Shown piece by piece: positions 34,330 through 43,449 of a DNA stretch of 64,000 nucleotides; the stretch's first letter is position 1, and the number at the start of each line of letters is the position of its first letter. Origin of the DNA: Lysobacter_K koreensis (GTDB lineage: Bacteria; Pseudomonadota; Gammaproteobacteria; Xanthomonadales; Xanthomonadaceae). The DNA lies in assembly GCF_042677045.1 (NCBI RefSeq), contig NZ_JBHTIH010000006.1, forward strand, positions 62,001 to 126,000, given 5' to 3'. The position numbers and the translations under genes were made by a program. Under the pieces are notes generated by a model. That model made no database searches, had not been told where the DNA came from, and saw only the letters and a program-made list of their open reading frames with translations.

Positions 34330-37300
34330 TTCTGCGGCCCAAGGTCGTCGCGGCGAACAACTGTAGATTGTTGCTCCACGGTGCTGCTCACCTTTGTATT
34401 TGTCCCTGTCACGACCGTATGCTCGCGCCCCGTTGCTTGAGCATGTTCCCGCTGGGCTCTGACTTGCGTAGTGTTCGATACGCGCTGCGTGTCCTTGATT
34501 TCGCCCACCTGCTTGGCGTTCTGGAAGTCAGGAATTGAGCGGCCTTGAGACGTGTCTATCTTTGCTGTGTTTTTTACTTCTCCGATGTCCTTCAAGACAC
34601 GCGCCTCAGCCATGACTCCTCGCGCCATCGGCGCCATTAATCCTGGCACTGCTGCTGAAGCAACTGAAGCACCTAAATCGGCCCCAGTCTCACGCATTCC
34701 TTCTAAGCCAGCGGATCGAAGTGCATCGTTGCCAGTGACTGCCCCAACTGCAGCGGCAGCAGATGCGCCTAGGAACCGTCCCGTGTCATAGATGATGAAT
34801 CCAGCATCGAGAATCGCATCTGGCGCCCGCCCATCCGGATCAGTGAACTTGTACGGGTTGTTGTTGGCGTAGTAGTAGCGGTTGAAGTTCGCTCCGGTAT
34901 TGCTGTTTGCCGTTACCGGATCAGCGCTCAGGAACCTCCCGAGCGTCGGATCGTAGTAGCGCTGCTGCATATACGTCAGCCCGCTCGCCGAATCCATCAC
35001 GTGGCCGGTGTAGCCGATGCCGTCGACGGTCTTGTTGATCGACGCGCCGTACGGCTCCCAGTGCGTGCGGTCGACCACCTGGCCCGCTTCGTTGGTAACC
35101 GCCACCGGGCTGCCCAGCGCGTCGGTGTGCTGGTACTTGGTCGCCCACGCCTGGGTGTCGATGTTGCGCTCCCGCGTGGCGATCAGGCTGCCACCCAGGT
35201 AGACGTGCTCGCTGGCCTTGCGACCCGATGCGCGGTAGTTCTCGTCGTACACCAGTTGTCCCGACTGGCTGTACTGCGACAGCACGCCAGGCTCGCCGCC
35301 CCGCCAGTTCAGCACCCGGCGTCCATGGCCGTCGTAGCGGTACCACTCCTGCGAGGAGGCACGCAGGCGGTTGCCGTAGTCGAAGCTGTAGCTCTGATTG
35401 TTCTTCGTTCGCAGGTTGCCCTGCGCGTCGAACTCGAACGCCGTGGTGGCGGCTCCGGCTTCGTTATTGATGAAAGACAGGCGATTAGCACTGTCATACA
35501 CATAGGTTTGCACTGCAGTGGTCGAACCGTTGTAGTGCTCCTTGCGACGCAGGTTGTCCAATGCGTCATAGCGGTAGTTGTTGATCATCTGGTAGTGCAG
35601 GTGTGCGTAGGTCAGACGATCGAGCCCATCGTATTGCAGGTCGCGATTGCCACTGTAGGCACCCGCCACGGCGTTGACGTCACGGATGGTGACCGGGTTG
35701 GCATTGGCGTCGAATGCGTAGGTGAAGTCCGCGGCTCCAGCATCCGTCACACGCGACGGCAACTGCCGCGCGTTCTGTTCCATCGTGTGGACGACGCCGT
35801 TGCCGTACGTGAACTGCTTGATCGCGCCGTTGGGGTAATAGCTGACGCCGGTCGCCCAGCCGCCCGCACGGGTGGGCTGGCCCAGAGCGTTGGGCGCGTA
35901 GTCCACATGCAGGCCGGTCGGGTATCGCTGCCCAGCCAGGGCGCCATTGGCGTCGTAGTTGTAGCCAATGCCCCAGGTATACCAGCCCGACTGCCCCACA
36001 CTTTCGCCTGTCAGCATCCGCCGCTTGTTGTACGCGTAGGCATTCGTGACCTGCGTAGTGTCGTTGTTGGTGATGATCTGCGAAGGAAGGCCGTCGGGCG
36101 TGTAACCCCAACTTTGATTGCCTTGACCGTCTGGAAAATACAAGCCCGTAAGTCGGTTACGGGCGTCATAAACGCGATTGACACGCCTGCCGGACGCATA
36201 GGCTTCGCTGTAGTTGCACTCAGTAGTGCTGGTGTAGCCCTGAAGACCGGCAGCCGACCACTGCAGATTCCCTGCCGCATCCAGCGCCGAAACCGTGGCG
36301 CCAGTTTCCGGCTCGATCGTCTTGCACAGCTGCTGATGCGCGTCGTAGACGTATTTTCTCGATAGCGAAAGCGGCGGCGGGATCGAGAACGTCCCCGAGT
36401 TTGCGATCAGCAAGTTCGCCTGACCATCCGGCGAGATTCCATGGAGGTAGATCTTCTTGTTCGCGTGATTCTGGCGGGTAGCGGCGGTGATCGGAATCGC
36501 GAACCGATATGCCGTGCCCTGCGCCTGGCACGCAGCCGCAACCGCAGGCTCGCTGCCCAGGTTGGCGGCGTACCCCGCTACCATCGCGCCGCTGCCTGCG
36601 GGCCCTCCCACATACAGGTGCACGTCAATGGATTGGTTGCGCCCCGTCGAACAGGCCCAACCACCGAGCGAGTACTGGGCGCCTACAAGGTTGACCCCTT
36701 CGATATGGCCGGTCACGGTAGTCGCCGCAATCGTGACCCCGACCGCCACGGACGTAGTCGAGATGCCGTTGTTGTCGAACGCCTTGGCGGTGACGCTGTG
36801 GTTGCCCGCCGGCGCACCGCCCCAGGTCATGCCATAAGGTGCCGCGGTGTCGGTGCCCACGTGGCCGCCATTGGCGTAGAACTCGACGCGGGTGATGTGG
36901 CCGTCGCTATCGGCGGCGCTAGCAGACAGCGGCACCGACGCGGGCGCGATGTACGACCCCGCCGAGGCCGAAACCGTTACCGTCGGCGGGTTGCCTCCCG
37001 GGACCACCACGGTGATGGTGACGGGAGTGGATTGCACGTACTCGCCCCAGGTGTTGGTGGCAGACGAGTGGAAAGTATGGGTGCCGGCCGGGAGCCCATT
37101 GACGGTCGTCGACAGCGTCCGCGTTCCCGAGGCGATCTGGGCGCCGTTGCGGTAGATCTTGTGAGTGCCCAGGCGCTCGCCGTCTTCCCACAACTCCACG
37201 AGCGAGGAGACGGTCACGTTTGCCGGTGCGGTGTAACTCGCGCCGTTGGCAGGCGAGGTCATCTGCACGGATACCGCCCCGGCCACGCTGGACCAGAGCA

Positions 37301-37340
37301 GTAGCGCCGCGAGAACGGGCAGGAACAGTCTGCGCGTCAT
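34326..37340 (-). CDS. Secreted Ig-like/RHS-repeat protein with C-terminal nuclease-like toxin domain
   Basis: 1004 residues. Signal peptide (about 1-22, ending VAGA); two Ig-like modules (about 24-115 and 116-205); a GHIEGVNLVG...GWACSTG module (to about 320); RHS/YD repeats (about 320-780) and the RHS core (GRFLSADPVT, ending DPDGR at about 838). The last 166 residues are a variable toxin region with P937-D938 and E947-I-K949, fitting a PD-(D/E)XK nuclease active site (Tox-REase type; inferred). A GGA-rich Shine-Dalgarno precedes the ATG. There is no PAAR or T6SS domain; export by Sec is suggested. Confidence 0.88.
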   Translation of the reverse strand: MTRRLFLPVLAALLLWSSVAGAVSVQMTSPANGASYTAPANVTVSSLVELWEDGERLGTHKIYRNGAQIASGTRTLSTTVNGLPAGTHTFHSSATNTWGEYVQSTPVTITVVVPGGNPPTVTVSASAGSYIAPASVPLSASAADSDGHITRVEFYANGGHVGTDTAAPYGMTWGGAPAGNHSVTAKAFDNNGISTTSVAVGVTIAATTVTGHIEGVNLVGAQYSLGGWACSTGRNQSIDVHLYVGGPAGSGAMVAGYAANLGSEPAVAAACQAQGTAYRFAIPITAATRQNHANKKIYLHGISPDGQANLLIANSGTFSIPPPLSLSRKYVYDAHQQLCKTIEPETGATVSALDAAGNLQWSAAGLQGYTSTTECNYSEAYASGRRVNRVYDARNRLTGLYFPDGQGNQSWGYTPDGLPSQIITNNDTTQVTNAYAYNKRRMLTGESVGQSGWYTWGIGYNYDANGALAGQRYPTGLHVDYAPNALGQPTRAGGWATGVSYYPNGAIKQFTYGNGVVHTMEQNARQLPSRVTDAGAADFTYAFDANANPVTIRDVNAVAGAYSGNRDLQYDGLDRLTYAHLHYQMINNYRYDALDNLRRKEHYNGSTTAVQTYVYDSANRLSFINNEAGAATTAFEFDAQGNLRTKNNQSYSFDYGNRLRASSQEWYRYDGHGRRVLNWRGGEPGVLSQYSQSGQLVYDENYRASGRKASEHVYLGGSLIATRERNIDTQAWATKYQHTDALGSPVAVTNEAGQVVDRTHWEPYGASINKTVDGIGYTGHVMDSASGLTYMQQRYYDPTLGRFLSADPVTANSNTGANFNRYYYANNNPYKFTDPDGRAPDAILDAGFIIYDTGRFLGASAAAAVGAVTGNDALRSAGLEGMRETGADLGASVASAAVPGLMAPMARGVMAEARVLKDIGEVKNTAKIDTSQGRSIPDFQNAKQVGEIKDTQRVSNTTQVRAQREHAQATGREHTVVTGTNTKVSSTVEQQSTVVRRDDLGPQK

Positions 37341-37425
37341 GTAATCCTTCCTTGAGGCTGTCAGTCTTGGCTCCGATCCGTCGTGGATCGGAGCGACGTC
37401 GATACGGTTGCGTCAGCGCTCGCGC

Positions 37426-40191
37426 TCAGCCATCCGGCCCGGAACGCGTTACCTCCAGCGGCTTGCCGAAGCGGTCGCGCTCGATCACCGTCTTGACGCT
37501 TTCGGGCGCGTTGATGATCCAGGGAAGGTCATAGGTCGGCTGGTCGTAGGCCTGGAAGGTTTCCGTTGTCACCAGCCCACGCGGATTCGTCGTCCGGCGC
37601 TGGAAGCCGGTCAAGTACTCCGTAATCGTGGCCAACCGACCGTGCTCGGAGTCCTGCTCGACGCGGGTGACCCGGTCCAGCGCGTCGTAGGACGTGTGGA
37701 TGCCACTGAGGGCAGCATCAAAGCGAACCCAACCAGAAATGAAGGGGTTTCGAGCGTATGACTCAAAAACTACATTACCTTTCGCGTCGTATCGCCTCGC
37801 AGTCCACTTCAACGTCTGCTCCTGGCGTGAAAAGTCATCTTCCTGTTCTGCGACAGGCCGCCACAAAGCGTCGTAGAAAACGAACTTGCGGTAGTTACCA
37901 GTTCGGATAGCTTGACGCCAATGGCCAGGCGCCAAGCCATACTCTTCAAAGTTGATCAGTTCAAACGCCAGCGTCTTGTTGGCCCAGCCAGTCGTATCAC
38001 CGGCTGGATAGACCACACTGGCTAGCCGGCCCATGGGATCGTGGCCGTAGGTGGTCGTGAACCGGTTCTCGTCGGTGATGGATCGTACCCAGCCGTGGTC
38101 GTTGACGTCGGCGGTCTCGTAGGTGCCGTCCGCGTGGGTGATTCGCTGCGGGATGCCACGCTTCCATTCGGACGGCATAGTCGCATTGTTGTTGCCGTCG
38201 ACGAACTTGGCCAAGGTTCCGTCGGCGTTGTACTCGAAGTACTGCTGCGCCTTGCCGAACGCCCAGGTGCGCTGCGGCAACGCGGTAGCCGGCCAGTAGT
38301 CCGTCTGCGACATCACCAGGCCGGTTTCTGCGTTGATCTGGCGCTTTGGCAGGCCCATGACCCACTTGCTGGGGTGGTCGTGGTACTCGGTAACTTCCGT
38401 TCGGCCTGGATTGCCTAGGGAACTCCAGCTGCCCACGTTGATGGGGCGGGCCATGCTGTCGAACTGGTTCACGAGCGAATTGAAGTTGGCGCCGTCCTGG
38501 ACGATGGCGTGTTGCCGCTGAGGCGAGAGATACTCGGACGTAAAGCCGTCCCCTCTTGGCTGCGGGCTGGTCCCGATCGGCGTAGGAAACGGCAGCCCCG
38601 ACGTACGCAACTCGTACGCCGTCGTTTCGGTCTTCGCAATGCTGCCGGGACCGTTGCCCAGCTCGACCTTGAGCAGCTTGCCCTCGTTGTAGCGGTAGCT
38701 GTTGCCGAATGTGTAGCGCGACCAGTCCCCGCTCGGCCCGTTGACGGTCGTGACCGCGGTCTTGGCGCAGGAATCGGAAGTACACACCGGGGCTCCGCAG
38801 TCGCCCGTGGTGCACACCGGGCCGGTATCCGGCGCCCAACTGATTTCGGCGCCGTATCCGTACGACCACTCCGCGGGCGCCAAGCCCGGGCCCGTCACCT
38901 TCTTGCTGATGAGCGAGAAGGCGTCGTAGTTCAACGGGTAGTAGGCACTGTCATCGTTCGGGTCGTTGTTGGGTTCGTTGTACCCGGTACAGACGCGGGG
39001 CACATTGCTTCTGCCATGGCGCACTGGACGGACGGTGAATTCCCCCGTCGCGCCTGAAGGATGGGTGATGCGGCCGGGTGAGGGATCGGGCGAGATGATT
39101 AATCCCGGGCTGTCGCAGGTACGCACCACGTCGCACATGCTCGTCGACCCGGTGGGTGCGCAGCGCGGTTTTTCGGAGCGAATGCCTGCGTTGAAAGCCG
39201 CGAACGCCATCTTCCATTGGCTCTGGTCGGGAAGCGTCACCGCCGTCAGCGAAGCGGCGCTGGGATCAGAGTAGTCGTACACGTAGGACCAGTGGCGATC
39301 TCCGCTGGTCACCAACGAGACATGCCCTTGCGCGTTGTAATCCAGTCCAATGACGCGGCCATCGCTGGAAGCGATGCGGGTCAGACGCCCGGGCGCGTTG
39401 GAGGCATTCGCGTAGTCGTAGGTCACCCAGTTGCCGAAGCGGTCTTCCACCCGGGTGGCATACAACACCGCCTTCCTGCGGGCGATGGTGCTTGCCCCCT
39501 TGCCGCCACCTTTGATATCCGGCTCGCGATACGAGGCGGCCCAGTCAAACCAATACCGGGTGCCGTCCGTGGTGAGCGCGCGAAAGCCCTGTCCTGAGCC
39601 ATTCTTTATTTCTGCCAGGCACGCAAAGTGCGTGAAGCCCGACGTCAGCCAGTAGTAGGGACCGCCAGTGGTCGGCGCCGTCACGCCTGGCCTCACCAGC
39701 AACATCTCGCCGCCGCCCGGCAAGGACGCCTGGTTGCCCTGCCAATAGTCCTCCGGCTGGAGCCATTCGGTGCCGGTCCAGATTGAAGGAGGACGCGCTT
39801 GGAGGGGATCAGTTGCTACACAGGCAGTGCCGAAACCCGCGCCTGCACCGGCGTGCTGGAATACGCCGTGGATCCGGGGAACATCCAGATCCCAATCCGC
39901 GAACGGCAGGTCGTTGGCCTGGTAACCCTTGCGGTTGCCGACCGAGAGGCTCCGCCGCACCTCCACTGGCAGGGCGTTATTCCCGGGAACGCTGACGTCG
40001 GTGTTGGCAAACGACAACGCGCCATTGGAGAGGTTGACGTTGTCACCGAGCAGTGAGGGGCCGAGCGAAGTCACGGCCTCGCTGCTCTTGATGAGCTTGT
40101 CGTACTCGTCCCACGGCTGCTTTGCTTCCTGTGCATGCGCGTACGCGGACGCAAGGCACAGCACGGCTGCGACCCAAACACATTTCTTCAT
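37426..40191 (-). CDS. Secreted RHS-repeat protein lacking the core and toxin domains
   Basis: 921 residues. Signal peptide MKKCVWVAAVLCLASAYAHA, a conserved head (SSEAVTSLGPSLLGDNVNLSNG) and RHS-type repeats to the end. It stops at ERDRFGKPLEVTRSGPDG, just where related one-piece RHS proteins continue into YVYDAHQQLCKTIEP, the segment found in the next gene downstream. No RHS core or toxin. It probably forms the front half of a two-protein shell with the 34326-37340 product. The start is ATG 40191 (GGGAAG upstream); the longer open frame to 40341 would hide the signal peptide. Confidence 0.87.
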   Translation of the reverse strand: MKKCVWVAAVLCLASAYAHAQEAKQPWDEYDKLIKSSEAVTSLGPSLLGDNVNLSNGALSFANTDVSVPGNNALPVEVRRSLSVGNRKGYQANDLPFADWDLDVPRIHGVFQHAGAGAGFGTACVATDPLQARPPSIWTGTEWLQPEDYWQGNQASLPGGGEMLLVRPGVTAPTTGGPYYWLTSGFTHFACLAEIKNGSGQGFRALTTDGTRYWFDWAASYREPDIKGGGKGASTIARRKAVLYATRVEDRFGNWVTYDYANASNAPGRLTRIASSDGRVIGLDYNAQGHVSLVTSGDRHWSYVYDYSDPSAASLTAVTLPDQSQWKMAFAAFNAGIRSEKPRCAPTGSTSMCDVVRTCDSPGLIISPDPSPGRITHPSGATGEFTVRPVRHGRSNVPRVCTGYNEPNNDPNDDSAYYPLNYDAFSLISKKVTGPGLAPAEWSYGYGAEISWAPDTGPVCTTGDCGAPVCTSDSCAKTAVTTVNGPSGDWSRYTFGNSYRYNEGKLLKVELGNGPGSIAKTETTAYELRTSGLPFPTPIGTSPQPRGDGFTSEYLSPQRQHAIVQDGANFNSLVNQFDSMARPINVGSWSSLGNPGRTEVTEYHDHPSKWVMGLPKRQINAETGLVMSQTDYWPATALPQRTWAFGKAQQYFEYNADGTLAKFVDGNNNATMPSEWKRGIPQRITHADGTYETADVNDHGWVRSITDENRFTTTYGHDPMGRLASVVYPAGDTTGWANKTLAFELINFEEYGLAPGHWRQAIRTGNYRKFVFYDALWRPVAEQEDDFSRQEQTLKWTARRYDAKGNVVFESYARNPFISGWVRFDAALSGIHTSYDALDRVTRVEQDSEHGRLATITEYLTGFQRRTTNPRGLVTTETFQAYDQPTYDLPWIINAPESVKTVIERDRFGKPLEVTRSGPDG

Positions 40192-40275
40192 TGTTGCTTC
40201 CCCTTCCCTTTCAGCCCATTGCGGGCCGAAGTCCTTGGTCCCCATTCCGCAATCCCCGCGGAACTGTGCAGAGGA

Positions 40276-40305
40276 CTTATAGCCGCTCCCTGTGGGTGCA
40301 GACAA
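40276..40305 (-). promoter_or_regulatory. Possible sigma-70 promoter of the RHS genes
   Basis: On the minus strand TTGTCT (40305-40300) and TATAAG (40281-40276) are 18 bases apart, giving a leader of about 75 bases to the RHS ATG at 40191. The -10 match is good and the -35 moderate. Confidence 0.45.
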
Positions 40306-40402
40306 CAACGCGCGACGACTGATGCGGCCCGATGCCGGCAACCGTGTCGTATGTCACGTTTTGGCTTGCTCCAGCGCCCGTTAGAACCAGGCGGTGCGGC
40401 CG

Positions 40403-40600
40403 CTACTGCTGCCGCAACGCCTCGATCGGGTGCAGCTGCGAGTCCTTGCGCGCCGGGTAGTAGCCGAAGAACAGCCCGGTCGCGAGGCAGCGCGCCGAAC
40501 TTGCCGACCAGCAGCGCCCCCGCCACGCCCAGCGCCATGCCGATCGCGCCACCGACCAGCGAGATGAGCCGCGTGTCCTGGGCCCGCGTGGCCACTACCT
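40403..40600 (-). pseudogene. Remnant of an FtsX/MacB-type ABC transporter permease C-terminus
   Basis: One frame reads LISLVGGAIGMALGVAGALL, the last-but-one helix of MacB-like permeases. After a frameshift another frame gives GLFFGYYPARKDSQLHPIEALRQQ, the classic C-terminal end. The part between is deleted and no N-terminus exists. It lies next to a two-component system and the RHS genes, so it looks like the stump left when the accessory region replaced an ABC transporter. With 40192-40402 it makes up a gene-free stretch of about 430 bases. Confidence 0.7.
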
Positions 40601-40623
40601 CAGCGGCAGTTCCGCGCGCCGCA

Positions 40624-41898
40624 CTACGGATTGAAGCGAATCACCGCGGTGGTGCCCTCGCCGGGCACGCTGGTCAGCGACACCGGCCAGTTGAACCGCT
40701 CAGCCAGGCGCCCCACGATCGACAGGCCCACGCCCTTGCTCTCGGGCCGCGAGAAATCGGCGCGATAGAACGGATCGAACGCCTTGGCGATCGCCTCGGC
40801 CGACATGCCGATGCCGCTGTCGTGCACCTCGATGCGGTCCGGCAGCAGGCGCAGCTCGATCTGGCCGCGCTGGGTGAAATTCACCGCGTTGCTGAGCAGG
40901 TTGCCGAGCATCACCCTGAGCACCTGCGGCGGCGCGACCAGGCACGGTGCGCCTTCGTCGACCACCCGCAACTCGACCTGCTTGTCGGCCAGCAGCGGCT
41001 GCACGCGCGCAACTTCGCCGTCGACGATGTCGCGGACCTCGAACGGTTCGCGCACCGGCTCGATATCGCCCTCACGGGCCAGGATCAGGAACGCGTCGAT
41101 CACCATCTCCATGTCGCGCCCCGCCAGCTGGATGCGTGACAGCGAACGCTGCGTGCGCGCGCTCATCTCCGGGTCGGCGAGCAGCAGGTCGGTGGCCATG
41201 CGGATCACCGTCAGCGGCGTGCGCAGCTCGTGGCTGGCATCGCGGGTGAAGTCGCGTTCGCGCTGCACGAACCGGCCGATGCGCGCGGCCAGCCCACTCA
41301 AGGCCTGCGACAGGGCCTGCACCTCGCTGCCGGCCTCGTCGGGCAGGTTGGCCGGCGCCAGCGTGTGGGCATCGGGCGCGCGCGGGTCCCACTTCGACAC
41401 CTCGTGCGCCAGCCAGGTCACCGGGGTGACCAGCCGTTTCGAGGTGCGGTAGGTCAGCCACGTCGTCAGGTAGACCACCCACAGCGAGAGCAGGGCCGCG
41501 CTGAGCGCGGTCCAGAGGATCCCGCGATCCAGCAGCAGCGGCCGCAGCAGGAGGTAGAGCGTGCCTTCGGGCCGGCGGTCGACGTAGACCACGCGGTTGC
41601 CGGCAACGAAGGAGTTCAGGCCCGCGGGGAGTTCGCGCACGCCGTCGGGCAAGGCCGGGGCGCTGCTTCCCGGCCGCTCCAGGTAGCCGACCATCATCGC
41701 GCCCTGCGGCAGCGGATGCGCCGGGTCGGCGCGATAACCGTCCCAGAACGCCTGCGCCTCGGTGTCCATGCGTTCGTTGATCAGCCATTGGCGCACCAAC
41801 AGGCCACCCAAGCCGACGCCGAGCACGATGACCAGCGTTGCGGTCAAGGCTTGGCCAATGAAGGCCAGCTTGATCTTGCGTGGAAGCCCCTGTGGCAT
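40624..41898 (-). CDS. Sensor histidine kinase
   Basis: 424 residues. TM1 (about 11-35), a periplasmic sensor loop of about 90 residues, TM2 (about 130-150), a HAMP-like linker, then the kinase core: H-box FTRDASHELRTPL, N-box VMLGNLLSNAVNFT, G1 VHDSGIGMS, F-box FDPFYRAD and G2 KGVGLSIVGRLA. It autophosphorylates and phosphorylates the response regulator encoded 15 bases upstream. The signal sensed is unknown. A broken MacB-like permease lies downstream, hinting that the system once controlled an exporter. Confidence 0.93.
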   Translation of the reverse strand: MPQGLPRKIKLAFIGQALTATLVIVLGVGLGGLLVRQWLINERMDTEAQAFWDGYRADPAHPLPQGAMMVGYLERPGSSAPALPDGVRELPAGLNSFVAGNRVVYVDRRPEGTLYLLLRPLLLDRGILWTALSAALLSLWVVYLTTWLTYRTSKRLVTPVTWLAHEVSKWDPRAPDAHTLAPANLPDEAGSEVQALSQALSGLAARIGRFVQRERDFTRDASHELRTPLTVIRMATDLLLADPEMSARTQRSLSRIQLAGRDMEMVIDAFLILAREGDIEPVREPFEVRDIVDGEVARVQPLLADKQVELRVVDEGAPCLVAPPQVLRVMLGNLLSNAVNFTQRGQIELRLLPDRIEVHDSGIGMSAEAIAKAFDPFYRADFSRPESKGVGLSIVGRLAERFNWPVSLTSVPGEGTTAVIRFNP

Positions 41899-41913
41899 GC
41901 CGGCGGCCGGCGG

Positions 41914-42627
41914 TCAGTCGGGTGGCTGCGAGATGTCCGCCACGCGGTAGCCCGCGCTCTGCACGGTGTGCAGAAGTTGCTTATCGAACGGCTTGTCGAT
42001 GGTCTTGCGCAGGTTGTACAGGTGGCTGCGCAAGGTGTCCGAATCGGGCAGGCCATTGCCCCAGATCTCGCGCTCGATCTCCTGGCGGCTGACCACGCGC
42101 GGCGATTCGCGCATCAGGATGGTCAGCAGGCGCAGGCCGATCGGCGACAGTTGCAGTTCGCTGCCGCCGCGGGTGACGCGCAGCGATGCCGGGTCGAGCA
42201 CCAGGTCGGCGACCTTGAGCACCTCGCCACCGACCTGGCGGCGCTCGCGGCGGATGAGCGCGCGCAGGCGGGCTTCCAGTTCCTGGATCGCGAACGGCTT
42301 GGTCAGGTAGTCGTCGGCGCCGGCGGACAGGCCGGTGAGCTTCTCGTCGAGCGTGTCGCGCGAGGTCAGCATCAGCACCGGCGTGGACTTGCGCGCTTCC
42401 TCGCGCAGGCGCTTGCAGACCTCGATGCCGTCCAGGCGCGGCAGCATCAGGTCCAGCACCACCACGTCGTAGCTGTTCTCCGCGGCCAGCCGGTAGCCGT
42501 CGAGGCCATCGGACGCGTAGTCGACCTCGAAACCGCGGCTTTCCAGGTACTCGCCGACCATCTCGGAAATGTTGCGGTTGTCCTCGACGATCAGTACCAG
42601 CCCCCCATCACGCGTACTGCCTTGCAT
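41914..42627 (-). CDS. OmpR-family response regulator
   Basis: 237 residues. Receiver domain (about 9-122; phosphoacceptor Asp in VVVLDLMLPRLDG, conserved Lys in LTKPF) and a C-terminal winged-helix DNA-binding domain (about 135-230; DTLRSHLYNLRKTID, YRVAD). ATG 42627 is chosen for its GGAGAG Shine-Dalgarno; an in-frame ATG at 42639 has poorer spacing. It forms a unit with the downstream histidine kinase. Targets are unknown. Confidence 0.94.
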   Translation of the reverse strand: MQGSTRDGGLVLIVEDNRNISEMVGEYLESRGFEVDYASDGLDGYRLAAENSYDVVVLDLMLPRLDGIEVCKRLREEARKSTPVLMLTSRDTLDEKLTGLSAGADDYLTKPFAIQELEARLRALIRRERRQVGGEVLKVADLVLDPASLRVTRGGSELQLSPIGLRLLTILMRESPRVVSRQEIEREIWGNGLPDSDTLRSHLYNLRKTIDKPFDKQLLHTVQSAGYRVADISQPPD

Positions 42628-42735
42628 AGGTCTCTCCATACCTTCAGTTTTGTGAAGGCTGCCGTGGTCGAGGTAGACGCGCCGTGAAGGCGGGGCGCTA
42701 ATCTGTGCCCTCACCCTTACCAGCGAGCCGCCACC

Positions 42736-43074
42736 GTGTACGAGCGCCTGCTGCCCATTGCGTTGCTGCTGGGCTCGAATGTTTTCATGACCTTTGCCTG
42801 GTACGGCCACCTGAAGTACAAGTCCACGCCGCTGATGGCCGTGATTCTGGTCAGCTGGGGGATCGCCTTCTTCGAGTATTGCCTGATGGTGCCGGCCAAC
42901 CGCCTGGGCAGCGCGGTGTACTCGGCACCGCAGCTCAAGGGCATGCAGGAGGTGCTGACCCTGCTGGTGTTCGCGGGATTCTCGACCTGGTATCTCGGAC
43001 AACCGCTGAAATGGAACCACTGGGCCGGCTTCGGCCTGATCGCGGTAGCGACGTGGCTGATCTTCCTGGACTGA
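42736..43074 (+). CDS. DMT-superfamily small membrane protein (DUF486)
   Basis: 112 residues with four transmembrane helices. FMTFAWYGHLKYK, SWGIAFFEYCLMVPANRLG and QLKGMQEVLTLLVFAGFSTWYLG are DUF486 hallmarks. It resembles half-size multidrug/metabolite carriers; the substrate is unknown. The start is GTG 42736. Confidence 0.9.
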   Translation: MYERLLPIALLLGSNVFMTFAWYGHLKYKSTPLMAVILVSWGIAFFEYCLMVPANRLGSAVYSAPQLKGMQEVLTLLVFAGFSTWYLGQPLKWNHWAGFGLIAVATWLIFLD

Positions 43075-43146
43075 GCGGCGCGCTGCGGCGACCGCGTTGA
43101 TCCAGCGTGGCCCGGCGCTGCACGGGATCGTTCCGACGCGGATGGG

Positions 43147-43449
43147 TCAGAACGGGATCCGGCCGCGCAGGATGTCGCGGAACATCGCCCAGTCGCCGAT
43201 GAACGAGTACAGCGGGTGCTTGAATGTCGCCGGGCGGTTCTTCTCGAAGAAGAAATGCCCGACCCAGGCAAACCCATACCCGCAGACCAGCGCGGCCAGC
43301 AGCCACCAGCCGTTGCCGGTCACCAACGTCGCCAGCAGCAGCACGAGCACCCCGCAGCTGCCGATGAAATGCAGGCGGCGGCTGGTGCGGTTGCGGTGTT
43401 CTTCGAGGTAGAACGGGTAGAACTCGCGGAAGCTCGCGAAGCGTTTCAT
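43147..43449 (-). CDS. DUF962/Mpo1-like membrane protein
   Basis: 100 residues with two hydrophobic segments (about 30-45 and 47-66). The pattern FREFYPFYLEEHRNRTSRRLHFIG and GYGFAWVGHFFFEKNRPATFKHPLYSF matches the Mpo1-like family; the yeast member is an alpha-dioxygenase in 2-hydroxy fatty acid breakdown, with His residues as metal ligands. The bacterial function is unproven. The ATG overlaps the mazG stop (ATGA). Confidence 0.9.
   Translation of the reverse strand: MKRFASFREFYPFYLEEHRNRTSRRLHFIGSCGVLVLLLATLVTGNGWWLLAALVCGYGFAWVGHFFFEKNRPATFKHPLYSFIGDWAMFRDILRGRIPF

Noticed and set aside
37371..37393. Hairpin CTCCGATCC/GGATCGGAG between the two RHS genes
   Set aside because: No T-run on the relevant strand, so not called a terminator; the two RHS genes are probably co-transcribed.
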